NCBI RefSeq assembly: GCF_009834225.1
Contig: NZ_CP047176.1
Location: 1,240,001 to 1,304,000, forward strand
Length of the DNA stretch: 64,000 nt
DNA from: Rathayibacter sp. VKM Ac-2759
GTDB lineage: Bacteria > Actinomycetota > Actinomycetes > Actinomycetales > Microbacteriaceae
Direction of reading: 5' to 3'
Under the pieces are notes generated by a model, which worked only from the letters and a program-made list of their open reading frames with translations, searched no databases and was not told where the DNA came from. Every line of letters begins with the position of its first letter. Position 1 is the first letter of the stretch. A program made the position numbers and the translations under genes. Positions 9,555 through 18,691 of this stretch are shown in pieces.

Positions 9555-10387
9555 TGGCGGTCGCGACGAGCGCGACGCCGACCGCGCGGCGCTCCTTCTC
9601 CCTCCCGCCGTGGGCCTCCGGCCTCCTCGGCGTCGTCGGCATCGTCGTCGTCTGGTGGGTCATCGCCCTCGTGACGGCGCCGGCGGCCGGCACCACCTAC
9701 GCGGCCGTCCCGACCCCTCCGCAGGTCGTGCAGGTCGCGATCGAGGACGGCTTCGGCTTCTACTGGCGCAACTTCTCGGTCACCATCGGCGAGGCGGCGG
9801 TCGGCTACTTCTGGGGCAACCTCATCGCCCTTGTGCTGTCGGCCCTCGTGCTCGTCGTGCCGTGGCTCGAGGGAGTCGTCTCGCAGCTCGCCGTCGTCAC
9901 CTACTGCGTCCCGATCGTCGCGATCGGCACGCTCGTCCTGCTGATCCTCGGCGGTGCCGACGCGCCCGGTCAGCCGAGCGCCACCGCGATCTTCCTCGCC
10001 GGTCTGTCGGTGTTCTTCACCACCGTGGTCGGCAGCCTGCTCGGCCTCAAGGCCGCCGACAAGGCGTCGCTCGACGTCGTCACGGTCTACGGAGGCACCC
10101 GCCTCACGCAGCTGCGCAAGGTCCGCCTGATCGCGGCGCTGCCGAACATCCTCTCGGCCCTGCAGATCGCCGTCCCCGCGGCCTTCCTCGGCGCGATCCT
10201 GGGCGAGTACTTCGGCAAGATCGAGACCGGGGTCGGCCCGATCCTGGTCGCCGCCCAGGTCTCGCTCAACTCGCCCCGCGTGTGGGCGCTCTTCCTCCTC
10301 TGCGCGGGCGTCGCGCTGCTGGGCTATGCGATCGTCGGACTCATCGGACGCGTCGTCGCCCCCTGGTCCTCCGGCAAGGGAGCCTGA
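9554..10387 (+). CDS. ABC transporter permease (NitT/TauT type), subunit 1
   Basis: A 277-residue binding-protein-dependent permease with about six membrane segments. The EAA loop that contacts the ATPase reads as KAADKASLDVVTVYGGTRLTQLRKVRLIAALPNIL (residues near 165-200), and the C-terminal GAILGEYFGKIETGVG region is typical of the SsuC/TauC group. It overlaps the ATPase stop by one base and is followed two bases later by a second, related permease, so the importer appears to use a heterodimeric membrane channel. Confidence 0.92.
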   Translation: MAVATSATPTARRSFSLPPWASGLLGVVGIVVVWWVIALVTAPAAGTTYAAVPTPPQVVQVAIEDGFGFYWRNFSVTIGEAAVGYFWGNLIALVLSALVLVVPWLEGVVSQLAVVTYCVPIVAIGTLVLLILGGADAPGQPSATAIFLAGLSVFFTTVVGSLLGLKAADKASLDVVTVYGGTRLTQLRKVRLIAALPNILSALQIAVPAAFLGAILGEYFGKIETGVGPILVAAQVSLNSPRVWALFLLCAGVALLGYAIVGLIGRVVAPWSSGKGA

Positions 10388-10389
10388 TC

Positions 10390-11277
10390 ATGACCACCAC
10401 CGCCGGTGACCGCACCGCCCAGTCCACTGAGACGTCGATCCTCGCGGTCGACGAGCTGCGCCGTCAGCTGCGCAACGCGGCCCTCGGAGCCACGCTCAAG
10501 AGCCTGCGCAAGAGCGCGCTGATCGCACTGTCGACCGTCGTCATCGTCCTGGTGATCTGGATCGGCATCATCCTCTTCAGCGGCGTCTCGCCGTACGTCA
10601 TCAAGGGCCCGTGGGACGTCTGGGAGCACCTCGTCACCGACGAGAGCGCCGCCGCGCACCGCGCCGAGCTGGGCGGGCTCTTCGCCGTGACGATGGGCGA
10701 CTCCTTCATCGGCTTCGCCGCGGGCCTCGTGGCGGCCATCGTCGTCGCGATCCTCTTCCGCCTCTCCAAGGGCATCGAGCACGCGCTGATGCCGTTCGCG
10801 CTCCTGCTGCGCTCGGTCCCGCTGATCGCGATGGCGCCCCTGATCATCCTGGTCTTCGGCCAGGGCACGGTCGCGTCGGTGGCCGTGGTCGGCGGCATCG
10901 TCGTGCTGTTCCCCGCGCTGGTCACGATCGCCTTCGGCCTCAACAACGCGTCGCCGCAGATGCTCGACGTCGTGTCGGTCTACGGAGGCTCGACCTTCAC
11001 CGCGATCCGCAAGGTCGCCATCCCCGGCGCCCTGCCGTCCCTCTTCGCCGCGATCCGCATCTCGGTCCCCGGCGCCATCACGGGCGCGCTGCTGGCCGAG
11101 TGGCTCTCGACCGGGAACGGGATCGGCGGCACCATCTCGGCCTGGTCCGCGCAGGCGAAGTTCGACGACGTCTGGTCGGCGGTCGTGCTCGTGACCGGCG
11201 TCTCGCTGATCCTCTACATGGTCGTCCAGGTCGTCGAGACCTTCGTCCTCTCGCGGATGTCCCTCTCGCTGTCCTGA
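10390..11277 (+). CDS. ABC transporter permease (NitT/TauT type), subunit 2
   Basis: A 295-residue second permease, paralogous to the previous one. It has an extra N-terminal cytoplasmic segment of about 45 residues, then membrane helices and the EAA loop MLDVVSVYGGSTFTAIRKVAIP. The end ITGALLAEWLSTGNGIG matches the family. The ATG at 10390 lies two bases past the upstream stop. Two separate permeases rather than a homodimer are usual in actinobacterial riboflavin- or pyrimidine-type NMT1 importers, but the ligand is not fixed by sequence alone. Confidence 0.92.
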   Translation: MTTTAGDRTAQSTETSILAVDELRRQLRNAALGATLKSLRKSALIALSTVVIVLVIWIGIILFSGVSPYVIKGPWDVWEHLVTDESAAAHRAELGGLFAVTMGDSFIGFAAGLVAAIVVAILFRLSKGIEHALMPFALLLRSVPLIAMAPLIILVFGQGTVASVAVVGGIVVLFPALVTIAFGLNNASPQMLDVVSVYGGSTFTAIRKVAIPGALPSLFAAIRISVPGAITGALLAEWLSTGNGIGGTISAWSAQAKFDDVWSAVVLVTGVSLILYMVVQVVETFVLSRMSLSLS

Positions 11278-11340
11278 CGACCCCAGTCCCTCGGGCGGAG
11301 CGCATCATCCGACTCCTTGACTGTCGGGCGCTTGTACCTG

Positions 11341-11364
11341 GTGCAACCGCGCGCGCTGTTGCAC
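11341..11364. promoter_or_regulatory. Inverted repeat upstream of the RiPP precursor genes
   Basis: GTGCAAC (11341-11347) and its exact complement GTTGCAC (11358-11364) are separated by ten bases. The repeat lies 37 bases before the first precursor start and downstream of a TTGACT (11317-11322) that could be a -35 box, although no matching -10 was found. It looks like an operator for a dimeric regulator or a leader hairpin. No regulator gene lies in the cluster. Confidence 0.35.
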
Positions 11365-11400
11365 ACTGTGACCGAGATCATTCCGAGGGGGCGACCACCC

Positions 11401-11703
11401 ATGGCCGAGATCGACGGATACGTCGGGGAAGCCCCGGACGGTCGCGCGCGGGTGTTCTTCGCTGCTGATCCGCATCTCTTCGCAGACATCCCTACCGACC
11501 GGATCATCTCGGCACGAGCTCACGGAGATGAGCGCGCCCGCCTGCTGCTGACGATCGACGACGCCGTCGACGTCTCGGAGGGTGTGCTCGACGACGAGGG
11601 CTTCACCGCGCTGTTCACCGGCGCGCACCAGCCGCAGGCTTATTCGTCCTTCTACCACGAGACGAAGTTCTGGCACTGCGCGTACAGCAAGACGACGTGC
11701 TGA
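11401..11703 (+). CDS. Putative lanthipeptide-type precursor peptide A1
   Basis: A 100-residue peptide starting at ATG 11401, with GAGGGGG eight to ten bases upstream; an earlier GTG is not needed. The first 80 residues are an acidic leader without cysteine; the tail has Ser82, Ser83, Thr88, Cys93, Ser96, Thr98, Thr99 and a C-terminal Cys100, the composition expected of a (methyl)lanthionine core. The leader resembles that of the next gene: R-x-R, DRI, DDA-x-DV and a TALF/EALF element line up, as does T-x(1,2)-F-x-x-C near the core start. It is followed by a second precursor and the two modification genes. Core boundary and function are inferred. Confidence 0.75.
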   Translation: MAEIDGYVGEAPDGRARVFFAADPHLFADIPTDRIISARAHGDERARLLLTIDDAVDVSEGVLDDEGFTALFTGAHQPQAYSSFYHETKFWHCAYSKTTC

Positions 11704-11721
11704 GCCGAGGAGGCAGGGGCG

Positions 11722-12042
11722 ATGAAGCTCTACATCGGACGACTCGAGAATCCCACGGAGGACAGATTCCGGCTGCTCATCGGGCGTGAGGGCGACTTCG
11801 TCGAATTCGGGCGTGACGACCGCATCGGATGGGATCGCATCGACGACGACGAGAATCCCGGCCGGTGGGTGTACGCGGTCCGCGACGACGCCGATGTCAC
11901 CACGGGACGGATCCCACCGGAGGAGTGGGAGGCGCTGTTCGTGCACCAGGAGAGCGGGGCGCGGGCCGCCGTCAGCACTCAACGGTTCTCCACCTGCATG
12001 TGCGACACCCGCGGCATCTCGCACGGGGTGTGCTGCGACTAG
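11722..12042 (+). CDS. Putative lanthipeptide-type precursor peptide A2
   Basis: A 106-residue paralogue of the preceding peptide, starting at ATG 11722 behind GAGGAGG. The acidic leader (about residues 1-84) lacks cysteine. The tail contains Ser85, Thr86, Ser90, Thr91, Cys92, Cys94, Thr96, Ser100, Cys104 and Cys105, so up to four thioether rings are possible in principle, and vicinal Cys104-Cys105 could instead form a disulfide. The TAG stop shares one base with the GTG of the kinase gene, so precursor and kinase are coupled. Whether A1 and A2 act together as a two-peptide product is unknown. Confidence 0.75.
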   Translation: MKLYIGRLENPTEDRFRLLIGREGDFVEFGRDDRIGWDRIDDDENPGRWVYAVRDDADVTTGRIPPEEWEALFVHQESGARAAVSTQRFSTCMCDTRGISHGVCCD

Positions 12043-13007
12043 TGCGGATCGAACAGGCCCGGGACGGGCCCGATCTGCTCCGTTGGCTCGTCGATCGCGG
12101 GCTCGTCGACCGTGTCGACTGCCTCGCCGCAGACTTCTCACTGGAGGAGCGCTCCGGGCGCAATCTCCTGGTGGTGGTTCGCACGCGGTCCGAGACTCTG
12201 ACGATCAAGTTCTTCGATCGCCCGGCCGCGCGAATCCGCGAAGAGAACGCGCTCGATGAGCTGGCAGCGACGGGGCTCGCCTTCGGCGTGCCGACGGTCG
12301 TCGAGACTACCGAGACCTCTCTGATCTGCCGCACCGTCGGAGGGCTGCTGTCCGTGACGGAGCGCTGGCCTACCGCGCTGGGCCCTCGCTTCGCTTCTCG
12401 TCTCGGTGCCGCGCTCGCCTCCCTCCATGCGATCGACCCGGCCGCTCTCGCTCCTGCGCCGCAACTGCCGCTGGTCGGCCGTCCCGGAGTCGAGGCGATC
12501 GAGTTCGGAGCAGCTCTCCGCGAGGTGATCGGGCTTCTCCAGGCCGACGGGACCGCGGAGGTGATGGACGAGGTCGCGGCGGAGCTGGCGGAGGAGGACG
12601 AGGTGTTCTCGCACGGTGACATCCGTGGTCGCAACATCCTCGTGCTCCCTGGGCGAGGCGGCGGCGTGCATCTCATCGACTGGGAGACCTCCGGACGCTG
12701 CTCCCGATGGTTCGATCTCGGCGCTGGTCTCGCCTTGTTCATCGAGACGGCGCTCCTCGCCGGGCGAGGTGCTCCGTCGGGCGCCACCCTCCTGACCTAT
12801 CTGGCCGCCTACTCTCGCTCGTCCGGTCACCAGATCGATGTCGCCCTGACGGTGCAGTGCGCCGGGGTCCGTCTGATCCAAAGCGCGATGGAGTCGACAA
12901 GAGAGGGGGCGGAGAGGTCCCTCGTCGCCGAGAGGCTTCTCACCGTCGGCGGTCTCGCGCTCCGGAGTCCCCTTCAGGTCGCTCGCCGTCTGGAGGTCCT
13001 CCGGTGA
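12042..13007 (+). CDS. APH-fold kinase of a class V-like lanthipeptide pathway (LanK/TvaC-like)
   Basis: A 321-residue phosphotransferase of the aminoglycoside phosphotransferase fold. Visible residues are the nucleotide-binding Lys56 in LTIKFFD, the catalytic loop HGDIRGRNIL (residues 191-200, Asp193 and Asn198) and the metal-binding LIDWETSG (Asp213). The GTG start shares a base with the preceding stop, and its own TGA overlaps the next GTG, so it is translated together with precursors and HopA1-LanC protein. By analogy with class V lanthipeptide and thioamitide kinases it would phosphorylate Ser/Thr of the precursors before elimination. The analogy rests on fold and gene context, not on close similarity. 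Confidence 0.78.
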   Translation: MRIEQARDGPDLLRWLVDRGLVDRVDCLAADFSLEERSGRNLLVVVRTRSETLTIKFFDRPAARIREENALDELAATGLAFGVPTVVETTETSLICRTVGGLLSVTERWPTALGPRFASRLGAALASLHAIDPAALAPAPQLPLVGRPGVEAIEFGAALREVIGLLQADGTAEVMDEVAAELAEEDEVFSHGDIRGRNILVLPGRGGGVHLIDWETSGRCSRWFDLGAGLALFIETALLAGRGAPSGATLLTYLAAYSRSSGHQIDVALTVQCAGVRLIQSAMESTREGAERSLVAERLLTVGGLALRSPLQVARRLEVLR

Positions 13008-15085
13008 GCGACGCGCAGGCGATGCTGCGGCCGATCGGTCTCAGGAGGCGGGCGGTCCGCTCCGTCACCTGGTTCGGCGAGGCGATCGTCGATGTCGCCG
13101 ACCCGGCGGCCGACGCCAGCCTCGCCGCGGTGCTCTACGAGCACGCCTACGCGCGCGGCATCCCGAGGCCGATCGAGCGGGTGGGGGCGGGATGGATCGA
13201 TCCGGGGTGGCGCGGTGTCGTCGCCGACGCTCGTCTGTCAGCTGAGTGGAGCGGATGGCGACCCTCCGGCCCGGGCCTGGTGCAGGTGCCGGGAGAACCG
13301 CGGCTCCGCCTCGACGTGGATGAGGGGCGGAGCGATCCTCTCGTCCTCCCGCTCCGGCCGCTCTCCTTCGACGCCCTTCCCGGGTGGCTCCTCCTCCGGC
13401 ACGGCGATGCTCGTCGAGCGCATGCATGCGTCCGTGTGTACGCCAATACCGAGGCCACTGCAGTCCGGGGCGCGATCCCCTCCTTGATCGCGATCCTCCG
13501 CGACTCGGGGATGGACTCGTTCTCCCTGAAGTTCCTCCTGTCCGGCGAGCACCTCGATCGCGCCGATTCGACGGTGATCTACCTCCCCGAGCGTCCCTCC
13601 CGAGCGCTGCTGAGCGACCTCGCCCTAGCGCTCGACACGGCGACCGCTGCGCGGTCGGTACCGATGTTCACGCTGCGTCTCGCTCCGGGCCTGGCGATCG
13701 CGGCGAGCCCCTCCGGCGGTCGGAGCTTCGGACTGCTGCGCTGCTCTCAGCTCGCGACCGCGGTCCTCCACCGTTTCCGCACTGGCTCGACCGCCCCGCC
13801 CGTCTTCGCGTTCGACGAGACCGCGCCCTGGGACGATCCCGATCGGCCGCGCCTCACGGCACCGCGTCTCGCGTCTCGACCGAGGACGACGCTCGACAGG
13901 ACTCCCGTGGAGGGCCTGCACGACGTCGCGGCCGACCTGATGAGCGCGGCTCTTGTCGCCAACGGCGCTGCGGCGTGGTTGGTGAGAGATCGGATGACGG
14001 GTCGGTGGCGGTCGAGCGACGCGTCCGTGTACTCGGGCGCCATCGGCGCCCTGCTCGTCTTCGCCCAGGCGGACCGTCTTGATGGCGGCGACCGCTACCG
14101 CCGCATCCTCCGCGCGACCGCGCAGGGCATCCTCGGGAGGCTCGGTGACCTGTCGTCACAGGGCTTCCACAGCGGAATCGCCGGCACGGCCGCTGTTCTC
14201 GCGGAAGCGGCAGCGATATCGGGAGACGCGATGGTCGACGACAGCGCACGAACGGCGTTCTCGGCGGCGATCAGGCGGACCTGTGCCGTGCCCGCCCGCG
14301 CCCAGGCCTGGGACGTCATCTCCGGAGACGCAGGCACGCTCCTCGGCCTGATCGGGGCAGCGGGCGTGCTGGGCGAGCAGATACCGGAAGGAGTCCCGAT
14401 GATCGCGGCAACTCTTGCAGCGCAGCACGAGGCCGATGTCCGATCGGGCGGGGTGCGGTGGCGTACCCGGATCGGTCGGAGGAGCGTCGCTCTGGCGGGC
14501 CTCGCTCACGGATCCTCCGGAGCCGCGCTGGCACTCGCCCGCGCCGGCACGGGAGATCCCCTCGTCCGCCGGGCTCTGATGTTCGAAGACGACTCCTGCA
14601 GCGCACCGATCGGGTGGGCCGACCGGCGGAACACCGTCGCCTCCCATGATGCCGCGGCGTGGTGCCACGGTTCCGGCGGCATCGGCGTCGCCACCGCCGC
14701 TCTCTCGACGCGCGTCCCCTCGCCGGCGATGGAGGATCGTCTCGCACGGGCGATCACCTCGCTGAGCGCCGACCTCGTCCTCGGTCCTCAGGACCGCGGG
14801 CTCTGCCACGGTGCTGCAGGCCGGGCCCTGGCCCTCGCGATCTGCGCGGCGATCGGCGGCGACGCCGCGCATCTCGAGGAGGCGCGGAGCAGCATCGAAC
14901 AGATCCCCCTCGCGGCCGACCGGAGTGATGTGACCCTCATGAAGGGCGAGACCGGGGTCGCGCTCGCGCGCCTGGCGATCGCCGGCCTGAGTACGGCGCC
15001 GCTCGCCTTCACTCTCGATTCAGCGCTCGACGACTGCATCGTCGCCTGCTCGGCCAGCGCGTCAGGGACGACGTCTCTGCGGTGA
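13004..15085 (+). CDS. Fused HopA1-like (putative phospho-Ser/Thr lyase) and LanC cyclase protein
   Basis: A 693-residue protein starting at GTG 13004 in a GTGA overlap with the kinase. Residues about 115-260 resemble HopA1-family proteins: CVRVYANTEATAVRGAI, SFSLKFLL, then a D-x-TVIYLPER strand; such domains are thought to eliminate phosphate from phosphorylated Ser/Thr in class V lanthipeptide and thioamitide pathways. Residues about 300-690 form a LanC domain with all key elements: GLAHGSSG (His502), WCHGSGG (Cys554), LCHGAAG (Cys601, His602) and LMKGETG. The three zinc ligands and the active-site His correspond to those of NisC. It should dehydrate and cyclise A1 and A2 with the kinase. 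HopA1 assignment is by pattern, LanC assignment is firm. Confidence 0.8.
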   Translation: MSDAQAMLRPIGLRRRAVRSVTWFGEAIVDVADPAADASLAAVLYEHAYARGIPRPIERVGAGWIDPGWRGVVADARLSAEWSGWRPSGPGLVQVPGEPRLRLDVDEGRSDPLVLPLRPLSFDALPGWLLLRHGDARRAHACVRVYANTEATAVRGAIPSLIAILRDSGMDSFSLKFLLSGEHLDRADSTVIYLPERPSRALLSDLALALDTATAARSVPMFTLRLAPGLAIAASPSGGRSFGLLRCSQLATAVLHRFRTGSTAPPVFAFDETAPWDDPDRPRLTAPRLASRPRTTLDRTPVEGLHDVAADLMSAALVANGAAAWLVRDRMTGRWRSSDASVYSGAIGALLVFAQADRLDGGDRYRRILRATAQGILGRLGDLSSQGFHSGIAGTAAVLAEAAAISGDAMVDDSARTAFSAAIRRTCAVPARAQAWDVISGDAGTLLGLIGAAGVLGEQIPEGVPMIAATLAAQHEADVRSGGVRWRTRIGRRSVALAGLAHGSSGAALALARAGTGDPLVRRALMFEDDSCSAPIGWADRRNTVASHDAAAWCHGSGGIGVATAALSTRVPSPAMEDRLARAITSLSADLVLGPQDRGLCHGAAGRALALAICAAIGGDAAHLEEARSSIEQIPLAADRSDVTLMKGETGVALARLAIAGLSTAPLAFTLDSALDDCIVACSASASGTTSLR

Positions 15086-15224
15086 GGAGCGCAGCGACTG
15101 CTGACAGAGGACGAGGGTCCCGCAGGCCGCTCCGGCGCCGCACCACACGGCAGCGCGCAGGAGGTGCTCCCCGGGCGATCGCTCCTCGGTCGTCGGTGCG
15201 ACCTCGACCGTGGCGGCGCTCGCG

Positions 15225-15752
15225 TCAGACGGTGACGATCGCGTCGACGCGGCGGTCGGCCAGGAGGTCGCGGCCGCCGAGGCCGTCGAGCTCCATCACC
15301 ACGGCGATGCCCTCGAGGCTCCAGCCGGCCCGCTCGATCAGGCGGCAGCTCGCATCGAGGGTGCCGCCGGTGGCGAGGATGTCGTCGACGAGGAGCAGCC
15401 GGGAGCCCGCGGGCACCGCGTCCTCGTGCACCTCGAGGGTCGTGGTCGCGTACTCGAGCGTCGCCTCCTCGCGCAGCACCGTGCGCGGCAGCTTGCCGGG
15501 CTTCCTGATCGTCACCACTCCGAGCCCCGCGGAGTAGGCGGCGGCCGCGGCGAGAAGGAAGCCCCGCGCCTCCACTCCGGCGATCGCGTCGATCCGCCCG
15601 AGGTAGGGCTCGATCAGCGCATCGGCCACCGCGCGCAGCGCCGGGCCGTCGCCGAAGACGGGGGTGAGGTCGCGGAAGAGGATGCCCGGCTTCGGGAAGT
15701 CGGGGACGACCTCGGTGAGGCTCTCGACGAGGGCGGCGGCGGTCGTGGTCAC
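15225..15752 (-). CDS. apt: Adenine phosphoribosyltransferase
   Basis: A 175-residue type I phosphoribosyltransferase converting adenine and PRPP to AMP. It has PDFPKPGILFRDLTP at the N-terminus, EARGFLLAAAAAY, RKPGKLP and the PRPP-binding motif LLVDDILATGGT. It starts at GTG 15752 behind GGAGG. The upstream gap (15753-15908) is shared with divergent eno and holds a CCTCCG-N5-CGGAGG palindrome (15825-15841) and a TAGACT box (15849-15854) that may serve eno. The RiPP cluster ends 139 bases downstream of its stop in convergent orientation; nothing was recognised in that gap. Confidence 0.95.
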   Translation of the reverse strand: MTTTAAALVESLTEVVPDFPKPGILFRDLTPVFGDGPALRAVADALIEPYLGRIDAIAGVEARGFLLAAAAAYSAGLGVVTIRKPGKLPRTVLREEATLEYATTTLEVHEDAVPAGSRLLLVDDILATGGTLDASCRLIERAGWSLEGIAVVMELDGLGGRDLLADRRVDAIVTV

Positions 15753-15851
15753 GGGATCCTCCGGTCGGCTGGCGCGGTACGGCCCTGGGAGTCTACGGGC
15801 GCTCCCGGTTCCACGTTCCGTGTTCCTCCGGTGGTCGGAGGCGGTCAGTAG

Positions 15852-17189
<1,338 letters not shown>

Positions 17190-17201
17190 TCTCTCCCCGC
17201 C

Positions 17202-17251
17202 GGAGCGGCCCCGGAGCCCCTGCACTCGCGTGCGGGCACCGGGGCCGCTCC
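17202..17251 (+). terminator. eno terminator hairpin
   Basis: A 13-bp perfect stem (GGAGCGGCCCCGG, 17202-17214, with its complement at 17239-17251) lies 12 bases after the eno stop. The 24-base loop contains a further GCAC/GTGC pairing. There is no strong U tract. It probably reduces read-through into the FtsB-like gene that starts 41 bases later. Confidence 0.65.
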
Positions 17252-17292
17252 CGTTCCCGCTCCGCCGCCGGTCCCCAGAGGAGGCATCCGCC

Positions 17293-17979
17293 ATGGCCCG
17301 TCCGCCCCGCCGCCCCGCCGCACCGGGCAGCGCCCCGCGTCCGAGCACTCCTGAGGCGGAGCCGTCCACAGCGGCGTCCTCGAAGACGAAGGCCTCGAGC
17401 GCGAAGTCGTCGAAGCCGGCGACCTCGAAGCAGGGGACCTCGAAGCCGGCGTCCACCCGCCCGTCGAAGACCGGCGCCCGCCCCTCCTCCTCGCGCCCCG
17501 CCCCCGGAGGCTCTCGCCCGGCCCGCCCGAAGCAGCCGCCCGCCGCGCCCTCCTCGGCCTGGCTCGCCGGCGTCCGCGGCTCCGGCTTCACGCTGCTGGT
17601 GATGGGCATCATGATCCTGGCGGTCGTGGTCCTCGCCCCGAGCATCAAGAACTTCGTCGAGCAGCGCGCCGAGATCTCGGAGCTGCAGCGCTCCGTCGAC
17701 GCGGCGAAGACCCAGTCGCAGAACCTCGACGAGGAGCGCACCCGCTGGTCCGATCCGGCCTACATCCGCGCCCAGGCCCGCGAGCGGCTCTACTTCGTGA
17801 TGCCGGGCGAGGTCAGCTACCTGGTCCTCGACGACATCGCGGTCGCCCAGCAGTCGGAGCAGCCCGCGAGCGACTCGGTGCAGAAGACGGCCACCGACTG
17901 GGCCGGCTCCCTGCTCTCCTCGATCGCCGTCGCGGGTCTCGGCGACCCGACCACCGCGGAGCTCGCCCCGGCGCAGTGA
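17293..17979 (+). CDS. FtsB/DivIC-like septum formation initiator protein
   Basis: A 228-residue bitopic membrane protein. Residues 1-88 are a disordered, basic, Ser/Pro/Lys-rich cytoplasmic tail with repeats around 'SKP' and 'TSK'; residues about 96-116 are a single membrane helix (TLLVMGIMILAVVVL); a short coiled coil follows (VEQRAEISELQRSVDAAK), then WSDPAYIRAQARERLYFVMPGE, the conserved septum-initiator motif. A Ser/Ala-rich C-terminal tail follows. It should act with FtsL/FtsQ in the divisome. ATG 17293 follows AGAGGAGG. The position after eno is typical. Confidence 0.88.
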   Translation: MARPPRRPAAPGSAPRPSTPEAEPSTAASSKTKASSAKSSKPATSKQGTSKPASTRPSKTGARPSSSRPAPGGSRPARPKQPPAAPSSAWLAGVRGSGFTLLVMGIMILAVVVLAPSIKNFVEQRAEISELQRSVDAAKTQSQNLDEERTRWSDPAYIRAQARERLYFVMPGEVSYLVLDDIAVAQQSEQPASDSVQKTATDWAGSLLSSIAVAGLGDPTTAELAPAQ

Positions 17980-18032
17980 GGGCCCCCGGCGTAAACTGGA
18001 CCGTTCCTGCCGCACAGCCCCTGGAGTCCGCC

Positions 18033-18545
18033 GTGACCACGCCCCCCTTCGATCCGCCCACCGAGCGCGACATCGCCGTGGTGTCGGCCCAGCTCGGGCG
18101 CCCGGCCCGCGACGTCGTCGGCATCAGCGCCCGCTGCGTCTGCGGCAACCCCACCGTGGTCTCCACCCGACCGCGCCTGGGCGACGGCACGCCGTTCCCC
18201 ACCTTCTACTACCTGACCCACCCCGCCGCGACGGCCGCGATCTCGCAGCTCGAGGCGACCCAGGTCATGGTCGAGTACAACGAGCTGCTCGCCGGCGACG
18301 AGGAGCTCCGCGAGGCGTACGCCGCCGCGCACCGCGCGTTCCTCGCCGACCGCGAGAGCGTCGGCTCCGTCCCCGAGATCGCCGGCATCTCCTCCGGCGG
18401 CATGCCCACCCGGGTCAAGTGCCTGCACGCCCTCGCCGGCCACGCGCTGGCCGCGGGGCCGGGAGTGAACCCGATCGGCGACCTCGCGCTCGCCCGCGCC
18501 GACTGGTCGCCCGAGACCTGCGAGTGCCGTCCGTTCGAGGGCTGA
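18033..18545 (+). CDS. DUF501 family protein
   Basis: A 170-residue cytoplasmic protein of unknown function that is common after eno and the septum initiator gene in actinobacteria. Recognisable parts are SARCVCGNPTVVSTRPRL, PFPTFYYLTHP, GGMPTRVKCLHAL and a C-terminal NPIGD...CECRPFE; the paired cysteines (CVC, C, CEC) and a His suggest a bound metal, which is only a suggestion. GTG 18033 is chosen because GGAG lies six bases upstream. A TAAACT box at 17992-17997 might be its own promoter. Confidence 0.9.
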   Translation: MTTPPFDPPTERDIAVVSAQLGRPARDVVGISARCVCGNPTVVSTRPRLGDGTPFPTFYYLTHPAATAAISQLEATQVMVEYNELLAGDEELREAYAAAHRAFLADRESVGSVPEIAGISSGGMPTRVKCLHALAGHALAAGPGVNPIGDLALARADWSPETCECRPFEG

Positions 18546-18691
18546 GCCGGGCGGCTCCTACCCGACCTGCCGATCGGCGCGCTCTTCGCTAAGCTGATTC
18601 CCAGTCGGGGTCAGTGCTGCCACCCGCGTCGAGAGCGGGCACTTCGCGTTGCGCAGGGTGATCCGCATGGTCCATTCCTCTGGAGAGTACT

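Noticed and set aside
7574..11277. NMT1 importer as the RiPP exporter
   Set aside because: It has a binding lipoprotein and NitT/TauT-type permeases, which mark an importer; no exporter ATPase-membrane fusion or peptidase domain is present.
13004..15085. Class III/IV LanKC/LanL synthetase
   Set aside because: No kinase domain lies in this polypeptide; the kinase is separate, and the N-terminal half resembles HopA1 rather than LanL lyase plus kinase.
18600..18640. CCCGC/GCGGG pairing before the NADH dehydrogenase gene as a riboswitch
   Set aside because: Only five pairs with an asymmetric flank; too little to support an RNA element.
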